Part shown: positions 16,694 through 24,565 of the stretch, piece by piece
Layout: each line of letters starts with the position of its first letter
How positions within the stretch are numbered: position 1 is the first letter of the stretch
From: CALEAR01 sp035301485
GTDB taxonomy: Bacteria > Pseudomonadota > Gammaproteobacteria > Pseudomonadales > Alcanivoracaceae
Length of the DNA: 64,000 nt
Assembly: GCA_035301485.1 (NCBI GenBank)
Contig: DATGUF010000017.1
Span: forward strand, 1 to 64,000
Direction of reading: 5' to 3'
The notes under the pieces: model-generated
Seen by the model: only the letters and a program-made list of their open reading frames with translations
Told to the model about the DNA's origin: nothing
Database searches by the model: none
Made by a program: the position numbers and the translations under genes

Positions 16694-18724
16694 GTGCGCA
16701 TCTTATTGTTTGTTTCTTTGTTCTTGCTCACCGCCTGTAGCACGAACACCACTGTTTCTGTTGAACCTCCCACGCCTACCGCAGTAGCTGCTGCCAGCAC
16801 CGCTACTGCGGGAGCTGTGAGCATAGATATTACGCCACCACCGGGCATGCCTATGGGTGGTTATTCGATGATGGCAAATCGTGGCCAAGGCTTTCGCACC
16901 CGCATTAAAGCACGCGTTATTTACCTACAAGATGAACAAGGTGAAGCCCTTGCCTTAGTGCAAACCGACCTTACGGCCGCCTCGTTATTGCTGCACCATC
17001 GCGTGGCAGAACTCGTGGCGAAAGAAACCGGTTTGGCGCCTGGCAATATTGCCATTACCGCTTCACACAGCCACTCTGCCCCCGTTAACTTTTTCGATAA
17101 CGATTTTTATAACAAGCATATGTCTAGCGGAAAGGGGCTTGAGCTCGATTTCCTGCACTTCGCAGCCGAACGCATTAGCGCAGGTATTCAGCAGGCGTTT
17201 GCCACGCGACGCCCCGCCAAAATAGCCACCGGCAAAAAAGATATTTACGGCTATAACCGCAACCGCTCTCTTGCTGCTTACCTTGCTAACGAAAACGTTA
17301 CCCTAGCAGAAGCCAACCCTGAGGCTAAGTTCCAAGCTGTTGACCCCGCTCTGCATATGGTGCGCATTGATGTGCAAGATGAAGACGGCGCCTTTAAACC
17401 GCTCGCTGCTTTTTCTAGTTTCTCTATTCATGCCACTGCACTCACTTCTAGCGTTGAGGTGTATAACGCTGATCTTTTCGCTTATGTGCAGAAAGATCTT
17501 GAATGGCATGTGCAACAACACCACGACACCTCTTGGCCTGTGGTGCATGCGTTTTCCACCGCTACCCAAGGTGATATGGCGCCCGCACTGGAAGAAAGAG
17601 GCGACAACCGCATTGGCCAGCACCCTGTGGATTGGCCGGCAGCCAAACAACTAGGACACAGCATTGGTGCTGAAGCTATTCAGTTATTTGAAACCTTAGG
17701 TTCTTCTCTTAGCGACAACATCGAACTCGCCAGTGCCGCCCGTGAAATTAATATTCGTGAACACAATGAAGTACAAAATATTACTTTATGTTCCGACCCT
17801 GCTGTGGGCAGCCCTGTAGCTGCCGGCGCTTACGAACGCCGCACTCCTTGGCTAACGTTGTTGCCTGTTTTCCACGGCGGCAGCGTAATGGCCCGTCGTT
17901 GGTTCTTCACCGAAGGCTGCCATGGCAACAAGAGCCATCTTGGTACCGCTTGGTTGCAACCCTTGGTTGAACCCAAAGATAGTTTCCCCAACACGGTGAT
18001 GTTCCAGCTTATCCGCATTAATGATATGGCTGTGCTACCGCTGCCCTTCGAAGTTACTGTGGAGGCAGGCCAACGCATACGTCAGCGTGTGCTCGATAGT
18101 TTTGCGGCACACGGCCAACCATTAAACTTTGCATGGGTGGCAAGCAGCTCCAACGGTTACTTTGGCTACACCACCACACCTGAAGAGTACGCTCTGCAAC
18201 ATTACGAAGGCGGCCATACCCTCTATGGTAAAAACAGCACTCCTTATTTAGCTGCACAATTAACTGTGCTAGCAGAGGATTTTCTTACCCAAGGCGCAGT
18301 GCATGAATTCGCGGACGAGTGGGTCTACCCTCTAAAAACCAATCAATTCCTGCCCGCGCCCACCACTAGTAAAGGCGAGCGCCAATGGCTCACCGCACCC
18401 ACCAAAGTGGCAGCTAAAAAAGCCCATGATGAGGATTACATTGCGGTGCGTTGGCTTGATGTGGCACCACGCAACATCGCTTGGCATGAGCATCTAGTAA
18501 GCGTTGAACAGCGCATTGATGGAAGTTGGCAACCATTAACCATTAATGGCGAACCCATTCATGATGATGGTTATGATGTTGAAGTACGCTATTTAAAAGA
18601 CAGTAAGGAAGGCATGGCTGAATATGAAAGCCGTTGGTATAACCCAGCTGCAAAGGGCGAATATCGTTTCGTGATTGCCGCACGTCCAGGGCAACCTAGC
18701 CTCTATTCAAACGTGTTTCACTAA
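16694..18724 (+). CDS. Neutral/alkaline ceramidase-family lipoprotein with altered catalytic motif
   Basis: A 676-residue member of the neutral/alkaline non-lysosomal ceramidase family, enzymes that split ceramide into sphingosine and fatty acid. It starts at GTG 16694 and has a lipoprotein signal (LLTAC, Cys15), so it is probably anchored in the outer membrane or periplasm. Zinc-site regions are kept: ASHSHSAP (His125/127), SIHATA (His246), LPFEVT (Glu453) and GYFGYTTTPEEY. The nucleophile hexapeptide GDVSPN of known ceramidases is here GDMAPA (293-298), so the catalytic Ser is Ala296. The C-terminal immunoglobulin-like domain is present (about 540-676). Substrate is unknown. Confidence 0.88.
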   Translation: MRILLFVSLFLLTACSTNTTVSVEPPTPTAVAAASTATAGAVSIDITPPPGMPMGGYSMMANRGQGFRTRIKARVIYLQDEQGEALALVQTDLTAASLLLHHRVAELVAKETGLAPGNIAITASHSHSAPVNFFDNDFYNKHMSSGKGLELDFLHFAAERISAGIQQAFATRRPAKIATGKKDIYGYNRNRSLAAYLANENVTLAEANPEAKFQAVDPALHMVRIDVQDEDGAFKPLAAFSSFSIHATALTSSVEVYNADLFAYVQKDLEWHVQQHHDTSWPVVHAFSTATQGDMAPALEERGDNRIGQHPVDWPAAKQLGHSIGAEAIQLFETLGSSLSDNIELASAAREINIREHNEVQNITLCSDPAVGSPVAAGAYERRTPWLTLLPVFHGGSVMARRWFFTEGCHGNKSHLGTAWLQPLVEPKDSFPNTVMFQLIRINDMAVLPLPFEVTVEAGQRIRQRVLDSFAAHGQPLNFAWVASSSNGYFGYTTTPEEYALQHYEGGHTLYGKNSTPYLAAQLTVLAEDFLTQGAVHEFADEWVYPLKTNQFLPAPTTSKGERQWLTAPTKVAAKKAHDEDYIAVRWLDVAPRNIAWHEHLVSVEQRIDGSWQPLTINGEPIHDDGYDVEVRYLKDSKEGMAEYESRWYNPAAKGEYRFVIAARPGQPSLYSNVFH

Positions 18725-18729
18725 GGCAT

Positions 18730-18766
18730 AAAAAAGCGGAGCCCAAAGCAAAGGCTCCGCTTTTTT
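18730..18766. terminator. Bidirectional terminator between ceramidase-family gene and nrd operon
   Basis: GCGGAGCC (18736-18743) pairs with GGCTCCGC (18753-18760), flanked by six A on the left and six T on the right. It has the ideal form of an intrinsic terminator on both strands and lies between two convergent genes. Confidence 0.88.
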
Positions 18767-18802
18767 GCTTCTCTCAAGGGGAAAGAAGCTTAGCCATTTT
18801 TG

Positions 18803-19036
18803 TTATAGCTGTTGGCGTAATTCGTTGTAGCCACCCACGTAGCGCTGTTCGCCATCTTTCATTAAGAAGATTTGTGGCACAGAGGCTACTTTAGCGCCCA
18901 CCTGCTCTTCTAATTTTTCAGGCGTGATATCGCTCCCTACGGTGAGGTACTCGAAATCCACAGACTTCATTTGGCACAAAAGCTTTGCCTTATTGCAGTC
19001 TACGCAGCCTTCTTTACCGTAAATAACAACGTTCAT
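18803..19036 (-). CDS. Glutaredoxin associated with ribonucleotide reductase
   Basis: A 77-residue glutaredoxin-like protein with a CVDC redox centre at residues 11-14 (YGKEGCVDCNKAK), a cis-Pro motif VASVPQIF and GGYNEL. Small stand-alone redoxins of this size (NrdH-like or T4-type glutaredoxins) supply electrons to ribonucleotide reductase. It is the third gene of nrdA-nrdB-grx, 40 bases after nrdB on the same strand, which strongly suggests that it re-reduces NrdA. Ends at a strong terminator. Confidence 0.9.
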   Translation of the reverse strand: MNVVIYGKEGCVDCNKAKLLCQMKSVDFEYLTVGSDITPEKLEEQVGAKVASVPQIFLMKDGEQRYVGGYNELRQQL

Positions 19037-19076
19037 ACTCTCATCCTCTTTTTATTACTTAAATAGTGGTGTAGCG

Positions 19077-20177
19077 TTAAAAGAAATCATCATCGAAGAT
19101 AACGCCTTCGTCTGTGCGCTGTAACACACCAACTTTGTAAGCTGCGATATCTTGTTCTTGTGGAGAAGCTTGGGTTTTACTAATGTTTAGCCACTTTTCC
19201 ATAAACCGTAGCGGGTTCTCTTTGGGGAACTGGTACTTATCAGTGGTAAGCCCTAAAGCGTTGTACACGTCTTTGGCACAGTACAATGTCCACGCTGCCA
19301 AACGGTCTGCATTCATGCCCACCAACTCACGGCCTTCAGAAAACAAGTAGTTGATCCATGCAAGTTCGCTATCAACCACTTCTTCAATCATGGCGACAAT
19401 ATCGTCTTTGCACTGCTCAAACGCTGTGCGGCCACGCTCTGTTTTCATTTCTAGCTGCAACACGATTCTGTCTAACTCAGCGTGTACTTCTAGTTCGTCT
19501 TGTGCGATTTTCTGCACAGCCTTACCAATGGGTTGGAACATACCGGTATCACAAATAGCAAAGGTTACCGCAAAAGATGCAGCAAACTGGATACGCTCCA
19601 TGCAGTACAACGCTACGATCATCATGAATACTTTGTTATAGGTTTCCTGGTTATTTGGAATTTGCCCTAACGCGTATTCGTGCGAAGCAATGTACGCCTC
19701 ATCAAGCGCTTTCACTACGCGGCTTAAACGCTCGTGCGCCTCTTCTACTTTTAAAATCTCATCTAAAATAACGGATGGATCATCGAAAGAGTTACGTACA
19801 ATTTCAGAATATGTAGCAGCATGAATCACTTCGTTATCAGAAATACGCTGCCACGCAGCCCACAACTCTGAAGAAGTAATAAATGGCGCCAACACCGGTG
19901 CGATGGCACGCGATGCCACACTGTCTGCTTCCCATTGCCACGCCAATGTTTTAATCATCATGTCGTAGGTGGATGGGTCTGCTTTTTTAAAGTCTGCGTT
20001 ACATGAGTTGTAATCAAACTCGTTTTCATCCCAATCTAGGGATTTTTGTGTTTTATACAGTTCCCAAATTTTGGGGTAGTGCTTGTTAATCGTATCGAAC
20101 AAGCCTTGCTTTTCACCCATGAAAAGCTGTGGCCTTTCGTAATCGGTTTTATCGTAATTAAAAACATTACCTGTCAT
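19077..20177 (-). CDS. nrdB: Class Ia ribonucleoside-diphosphate reductase, beta subunit
   Basis: Small subunit of aerobic ribonucleotide reductase; houses the di-iron centre and tyrosyl radical. In the 366 residues the ligands Asp85, Glu116 and His119, and the radical Tyr123, are visible (SDNEVIHAATY), followed by the third carboxylate in YCMERIQFAASFA. The second EXXH motif is instead read as AQDELEVHAEL, with one extra residue between Glu and His compared with E. coli. The C-terminus ends with acidic-Phe residues (FDDDFF), the expected NrdA-docking tail. Lies 48 bases downstream of nrdA. Confidence 0.96.
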   Translation of the reverse strand: MTGNVFNYDKTDYERPQLFMGEKQGLFDTINKHYPKIWELYKTQKSLDWDENEFDYNSCNADFKKADPSTYDMMIKTLAWQWEADSVASRAIAPVLAPFITSSELWAAWQRISDNEVIHAATYSEIVRNSFDDPSVILDEILKVEEAHERLSRVVKALDEAYIASHEYALGQIPNNQETYNKVFMMIVALYCMERIQFAASFAVTFAICDTGMFQPIGKAVQKIAQDELEVHAELDRIVLQLEMKTERGRTAFEQCKDDIVAMIEEVVDSELAWINYLFSEGRELVGMNADRLAAWTLYCAKDVYNALGLTTDKYQFPKENPLRFMEKWLNISKTQASPQEQDIAAYKVGVLQRTDEGVIFDDDFF

Positions 20178-20225
20178 AGCATTAATTACCTAAATCAATG
20201 AATCTTGTGTGGTTGTGGGGGTGCA

Positions 20226-22508
20226 CTAAAGTGTGCAACCCTCACAATCGGCGTCATCATCTCCCGAATACATATCCGCAGCACCCTGGGCATCACCCAC
20301 CATCTGCATTCCTCGAGAAGTTCTTTGGTTCATGTAATATTTTGTTTTCAAACCCATACGTACGCGGTAGAGGTAGTCACGAATCATTTCCGTGGACTCA
20401 ATGAACGTGTCCCCTATCACTTCGCGGTAGAAGTCAGCGGAAATCGCTTGGTCTGTCCACTTCTGCACAATGGCGTACATATCAGCCATATCTTGCGCGG
20501 GAATAGTCCACGCAGACTGGTAGTAACGGCCTAACTCATCGCTGTTAGGTGCTGCCCAGTAGTTCACGCGCTGGTTATCTGTTTTGATCATGGTGAGCTC
20601 ACGAATGGGGTATAGGCCGTTCGTGGTGCCCGATGCGTTAGCTGAGGTTTCGGTAGGCATATGTGCGGCTAGCACTGAGTTACGAATACCGCCGTTCTCT
20701 ATAATTTCCGCACGCAGCGCTTCCCAATCGTACTGGTTCTTAAAGAGCGCAATGCCATCTACGTTTTTGTTGTAGGTGTCTAGTGGCAACCATCCCTCTG
20801 GCCACTTTGTTTTGTGCATCCAAGGGGCGTTACCTAGCTCTTTACCTAAGCGCAGGCTTGCTTTAAGCAAGTAGTAATAGTGGCGTTCTGCTGCTTCGTG
20901 GATGAACTTTTTACCATCCATATCTGTGTAGCGCAGCTTGTTCTTAGCCATAGCATGTGCCAAGCCTAGAATACCCACACCAGCGTTTAAACGTGCTTTT
21001 GAAGTTACGCCAATATGTGGTAGCTCGTAGTGCGCTAAGTGGATGCACTTATCAATCATCAATAAGACGTAGTAAGCCACTTCTTCGTACTGCTCTTCTG
21101 ATTCGATTTTATCGATACAGATACCACCTAGGTTACACGTGGCTACTTCACCTTCTGCCTCTTCGCTCTCAGAGTACAGATCCATCATGTCTTGATAAGG
21201 CTTAGTGGGCAGAGCAATTTCAGAACACAAGTTCGAGCTGAAAATCTTATCGTTGAACGGTGTGTGATGGTTAATTTCGTAAATATTATGCTCGTATACG
21301 CGGCCGGTTTCGTTCCACTCGTTTTCGGCAGCGATCAAAAGTTCACGTGCATTTACATACGTCTTTTTGAAATTATCATCGGCTTCATACTTTTCGTACA
21401 ACTCAGCAAAAAGAGCTTCGTCATCACTGTAAAGCGCGTCGTATAAATCGGGCGCTGTGAAGCAGTTAAACAAGAACACTTCTTCGTTACGCGCTACTTT
21501 ACGAGCGAAGAAACGGTTGCCACCCCAAGAGTAATCTAAGCCACGAATACGTCTGTCTTCTGTGGACATGGGGTTTTTCAAACGCAGTAGGGTTTCTACT
21601 TCTGGATCAAAAATAGGGAAGTAAGTAGTACAAGCACCGCCACGGCCGTTTTGTAGGTTTGCTTTTACTTCGCCCACAATAGCGCGGTAGTAAGGCAATT
21701 TACCTTGGTGGCGAATAACTCCACCACGTACTGGGTCGTTCAGAGAACGTATTTGCATATAAGCACCGATACCGGCGCTCATGTACGTCATGGTGTTAGC
21801 AATATGGTTACCCACAGCGATGGACTTCGCGTTGTCGTCTGTGGCGTATAAGCAGCAGCTCGCGTAGCCACGTAAAGGGGTACCTAAGTTTACGTGGTTT
21901 GGCGTAGGCGCGTTAATGCGGTTCATGGATAAGTGTTCATAGAACTTCGCCACGTCTGTCATACGACGCTCTAGTGGTTGGTCTACCGATAACGCCATAG
22001 CCATACGCATGTAAATAAACTGGGGCGTTTCAAAGTACACATCGTTAACGCGGTCTGAAATAGCGTACTTCGTTAAATGCGTGTGAATTTGGTAATGCGC
22101 ATAGGTGAAATCGCGCTCATGGTCGATAATTTCTTCTACTTGGGCATACTCTTCATCCGAGTAATCCAAGTGCTCCATGTAACCCAACTTTTGCAGCTTA
22201 GTATGCAGCTCTTTTACGGTGGGCAAACCTTTACCTTCGTAAAGATCTTTACGAATAATGGCGGCATATAAACGGCCAGCCATGCGGTTGTAGGCCCAAG
22301 TATCAAAATCCAAACAAGTTCTGATGAGGCGATCCTGCAAAAAAGCGGAAGTACACTCACCATTGAGGCCCGATACGGTCTCTAATACTACGGATGGCCA
22401 ATCCACATAATCGCCTAGCGTGTTGGCTGCCCACTCACCCCACTGGTTCAGTTTTGAAGGGGTAAAAGGTTCTTTGCGGCCATCACGTTTAATAATCGTT
22501 TCAATCAT
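20226..22508 (-). CDS. nrdA: Class Ia ribonucleoside-diphosphate reductase, alpha subunit
   Basis: Catalytic subunit that converts ribonucleoside to deoxyribonucleoside diphosphates. The 760 residues begin with an ATP-cone (KRDGRKEPFTPSKLNQW), then the ten-stranded barrel with the first redox Cys (YASCCLYATDD), the finger-loop NLCSEIALPT holding the radical Cys and catalytic Glu, and CNLGGICIDKIES with the second redox Cys. The C-terminal tail ends DCEGCTL, giving the CXXC pair that shuttles electrons from the glutaredoxin. First gene of the operon; upstream are two NrdR boxes and a DnaA box. Confidence 0.97.
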   Translation of the reverse strand: MIETIIKRDGRKEPFTPSKLNQWGEWAANTLGDYVDWPSVVLETVSGLNGECTSAFLQDRLIRTCLDFDTWAYNRMAGRLYAAIIRKDLYEGKGLPTVKELHTKLQKLGYMEHLDYSDEEYAQVEEIIDHERDFTYAHYQIHTHLTKYAISDRVNDVYFETPQFIYMRMAMALSVDQPLERRMTDVAKFYEHLSMNRINAPTPNHVNLGTPLRGYASCCLYATDDNAKSIAVGNHIANTMTYMSAGIGAYMQIRSLNDPVRGGVIRHQGKLPYYRAIVGEVKANLQNGRGGACTTYFPIFDPEVETLLRLKNPMSTEDRRIRGLDYSWGGNRFFARKVARNEEVFLFNCFTAPDLYDALYSDDEALFAELYEKYEADDNFKKTYVNARELLIAAENEWNETGRVYEHNIYEINHHTPFNDKIFSSNLCSEIALPTKPYQDMMDLYSESEEAEGEVATCNLGGICIDKIESEEQYEEVAYYVLLMIDKCIHLAHYELPHIGVTSKARLNAGVGILGLAHAMAKNKLRYTDMDGKKFIHEAAERHYYYLLKASLRLGKELGNAPWMHKTKWPEGWLPLDTYNKNVDGIALFKNQYDWEALRAEIIENGGIRNSVLAAHMPTETSANASGTTNGLYPIRELTMIKTDNQRVNYWAAPNSDELGRYYQSAWTIPAQDMADMYAIVQKWTDQAISADFYREVIGDTFIESTEMIRDYLYRVRMGLKTKYYMNQRTSRGMQMVGDAQGAADMYSGDDDADCEGCTL

Positions 22509-22585
22509 CTAATCGCCAAAATTCATTAAAATGAAAGGTGTGTAGCTAAGTGCTTGTAATTGTAGTATTTGCGCCTTTAACTACC

Positions 22586-22594
22586 TGTGGATAA
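22586..22594 (-). promoter_or_regulatory. Consensus DnaA box upstream of nrdA
   Basis: TTATCCACA on the minus strand, a perfect DnaA box, lies about 80 bases before the nrdA start. In E. coli DnaA binds boxes in the nrdAB promoter and regulates it, so a similar link of deoxynucleotide supply to replication initiation is plausible here. Confidence 0.6.
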
Positions 22595-22616
22595 CTTGTT
22601 AGCAAACTGTTAAGAA

Positions 22617-22632
22617 ACACACTATATAGGGT
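22617..22632 (-). promoter_or_regulatory. NrdR box 1 upstream of nrdA
   Basis: ACACACTATATAGGGT on the plus strand matches 14 of 16 positions of the published NrdR-box pattern acaCwAtATaTwGtgt. NrdR is the conserved repressor of ribonucleotide reductase genes and typically binds paired boxes. Confidence 0.8.
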
Positions 22633-22647
22633 TTATTTACCCTGAAA

Positions 22648-22663
22648 ACACAATATATAGTAT
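22648..22663 (-). promoter_or_regulatory. NrdR box 2 upstream of nrdA
   Basis: ACACAATATATAGTAT on the plus strand matches 15 of 16 positions of the NrdR-box pattern. Its centre is 31 bases from that of box 1, about three helical turns, the usual spacing for tandem NrdR sites. Confidence 0.85.
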
Positions 22664-22970
22664 TTTTTGCAACATGAGGGAATACTAGTGATATGCCGCC
22701 TAACAATCAAGCCACCCAAGTTTGAACACACATTTTTTAAGCAACTAAGGGCGAATGGCGCGGCATGAAAGAGCCACAGTTTTTTTACCTAAACACGGGA
22801 GAACCCCGTGTGGGCGGAGTTACAACAACAGCAAACTTTTTGCTCAACAAAGCGGCGGCCGCCACGCATGATGGCCGCCAATAAAAGCAAAATCTTCTAC
22901 GGAAAAGAAACACCCATCAAGGCAACACCTTCTTAACCTGTGCCACTGTTACCTACCGTAACTTATGGTG

Positions 22971-23456
22971 CTAACGTACTAGCAAAACAGGCTGTGCGCC
23001 CCTAGGTTGATAAAGAGGATGGGCGGGCTCACCGCTTTTATTCACTTTCAAGCAGTGCATAGGCGCCAGCAAAGTGCGCACTATTCCTGAACGCCCAAGA
23101 TGTGCTCCATGGTTACCCCACGCCCCGACGATAAGATCAGCTTTACTCGCTACTTTTTGTAACCACTCATCATTTTCTGGGCCAATCGGCGCTTGCTCAG
23201 CAAGCATAAGGGGCGGTGTGTCGGCTCGGCAGGCAAACAAGTTGGTTAGCGCAATGCCGCCATATCCCCAGCTCTGCGCAAAACCTACACAACGCCGTAT
23301 GGTAGCGTTGTCTTCTTCTGCAGGCGTAATGGATGGGTTAAGCCCTATAAACATGACAAAGCCTCGCTCTGGCTCCCACTCACGCCACAAGGCGTAACGA
23401 TACCGTTCGCAATCAGAAAACACTACTGTGCCATGCTGTTCGATCAGAGATTGCAC
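22971..23456 (-). CDS. DUF1643 domain protein
   Basis: A 161-residue soluble protein of the DUF1643 family, whose biochemical role is not known. Family features visible are the N-terminal YRYALWREW, the FIGLNPSIT core followed by DNATIRRCVGFAQSWGYGG, LTNLFACRA, and the nucleotide-pocket-like VGAWGNHG. It is on the same strand as the thioesterase gene at 23489, 32 bases away, and could be cotranscribed with it. Confidence 0.85.
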   Translation of the reverse strand: MQSLIEQHGTVVFSDCERYRYALWREWEPERGFVMFIGLNPSITPAEEDNATIRRCVGFAQSWGYGGIALTNLFACRADTPPLMLAEQAPIGPENDEWLQKVASKADLIVGAWGNHGAHLGRSGIVRTLLAPMHCLKVNKSGEPAHPLYQPRGAQPVLLVR

Positions 23457-23488
23457 TGTTTACTTACCAAAAAATCTGAAAGCCTTGC

Positions 23489-23992
23489 TCAAAGCTCGTC
23501 TTCATCTGCTTGGCTTGCATGGATATTTTCATAACGCGCCTGCAGCTCTTCACGTAACTGACGGCGTAATTTGGCTTGGTGAAAGCGGCGTTTACGATCA
23601 TAGGTATCGAGGACTAATGCAGGCACCTCTGTTGGCTGTTGGTTTTCGTCCACCGCCACCATAGTGAAAAAACAACTGTTGGTGTGGCGCATGCTGCGTT
23701 CGTAAGTATTTTCAGTAATTACCTTAATGCCCACTTCCATTGAGCTGTGGCCGGTATAATTCACCGAAGCGAGAAAAGTAACCAGCTCTCCCACATGCAC
23801 AGGCGCACGAAACACCACTTGATCCACAGAGATAGTGACCACGTAGCTACCGGCATAGCGGCTAGCACAGGCATAAGCCACCTGGTCCATATATTTCAAC
23901 AATGTACCACCATGCACATTGCCAGAAAAATTCGCCATTTCTGGCGTCATTAGTACAGTCATGGAAAGTTCTGGGTTGCCAGGTATCATCAT
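23489..23992 (-). CDS. Acyl-CoA thioesterase, hotdog fold (ACOT/YciA type)
   Basis: A 167-residue single-hotdog thioesterase that hydrolyses acyl-CoA to free fatty acid and CoA. The conserved start MTVLMTPEMANFSGNVHGGTLL (split across residues 11-32) with Asn/His/Gly active-site loop and YMDQVAYACASRYAG, then VFRAPVHVGELVTF, identifies the acyl-CoA hydrolase family. The C-terminal 35 residues are charged and helical. AAGGAG precedes ATG 23992. It sits directly downstream of the frameshifted PaaI-type thioesterase gene on the same strand. Confidence 0.9.
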   Translation of the reverse strand: MMIPGNPELSMTVLMTPEMANFSGNVHGGTLLKYMDQVAYACASRYAGSYVVTISVDQVVFRAPVHVGELVTFLASVNYTGHSSMEVGIKVITENTYERSMRHTNSCFFTMVAVDENQQPTEVPALVLDTYDRKRRFHQAKLRRQLREELQARYENIHASQADEDEL

Positions 23993-24052
23993 AGCAGCTC
24001 CTTACTATCGTTATTTAGGCGCGTAACAATACTATGCTTTGCAGCTTAGTGG

Positions 24053-24492
24053 TTAGGAATCTTCCACACGAATGAGTGTTTGCTGCCCTACAGCCACTAA
24101 TGTTTTGTCCTCGTCTTGCACCGCAAACACTTCTAACTGGCACACAGTAAGGGTTCGTCCTGAACGAATCACCTTAGCCACAGCTTCTAACCACTCACCT
24201 TTAGCTGGCGCTACCAAATTCAGCTTATATTCCACCGTAAGGATAGAGCTTCCTTGAGGAAATAGGGTGATCCCAGCATACCCACCTGCAGCATCCGCAA
24301 TAGCGCTTGTAGCGCCTGCATGAAAAAAGCCCATATGTTGCGTGAGTTCTTCTCGATAGGGCAATCGAATGCTCGCTTTACCTGGTGCAGCTCTGCCAAC
24401 TCGGCGCCCAAATGGCGCATTAGCCCTTGGGCAGCAAAGCTTTCTTTAATGCGTTGCACTATTGCTGGCGCAACAGATGTTTGCTTACTCAT
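24053..24492 (-). pseudogene. PaaI-family thioesterase interrupted by a single-base frameshift
   Basis: Two minus-strand frames together give one complete PaaI-type hotdog thioesterase. The first part, from ATG 24492 behind AAGGACAAGG, encodes the helical N-terminus through GLMRHLGAELAELHQVKRA; the second part encodes IRLPYREELTQHMGFFHAG and the remainder to the stop at 24053. The frame changes at about 24370-24372, where one base seems to be missing. The homologous proteins run through this point without a gap. A downstream TTG could start only the second part, but this would lack the N-terminal helix. It may be a real disruption or a sequencing error. Confidence 0.85.
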
Positions 24493-24565
24493 ACCTTGTC
24501 CTTCTTGCGTGCCGGCGACGAACGCGCCACGCTTTACTGTTTTATTTTTAAAGAAAATTTCACCA

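Larger units (their letters stand above)
22509..22970. other. 462-base intergenic region upstream of nrdA, with hairpins
   Basis: The longest gene-free stretch in the window. It holds the nrdA regulatory sites (listed separately), then about 300 bases without a convincing gene. Two hairpins are visible: ACACGGG/CCCGTGT (22793-22799 with 22805-22811) and GGCGGCC/GGCCGCC (22854-22860 with 22873-22879). Either could terminate the minus-strand DUF1643 gene at 22971, though neither has a strong T run. A plus-strand 39-codon reading frame (22765-22884) covers both hairpins but has no ribosome site and is not called. Confidence 0.5.

Noticed and set aside
22765..22884. 39-codon plus-strand ORF in the nrdA upstream region
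   Set aside because: No ribosome binding site, covers two hairpins and shows no recognisable protein features.
22509..22970. Cobalamin riboswitch in front of ribonucleotide reductase
   Set aside because: The reductase is class Ia (iron), not B12-dependent, and no B12-box is visible.
24053..24364. Separate thioesterase starting at TTG 24364
   Set aside because: Possible, but it would lack the N-terminal helix that the upstream frame supplies with a good start and ribosome site; one frameshifted gene explains both frames.
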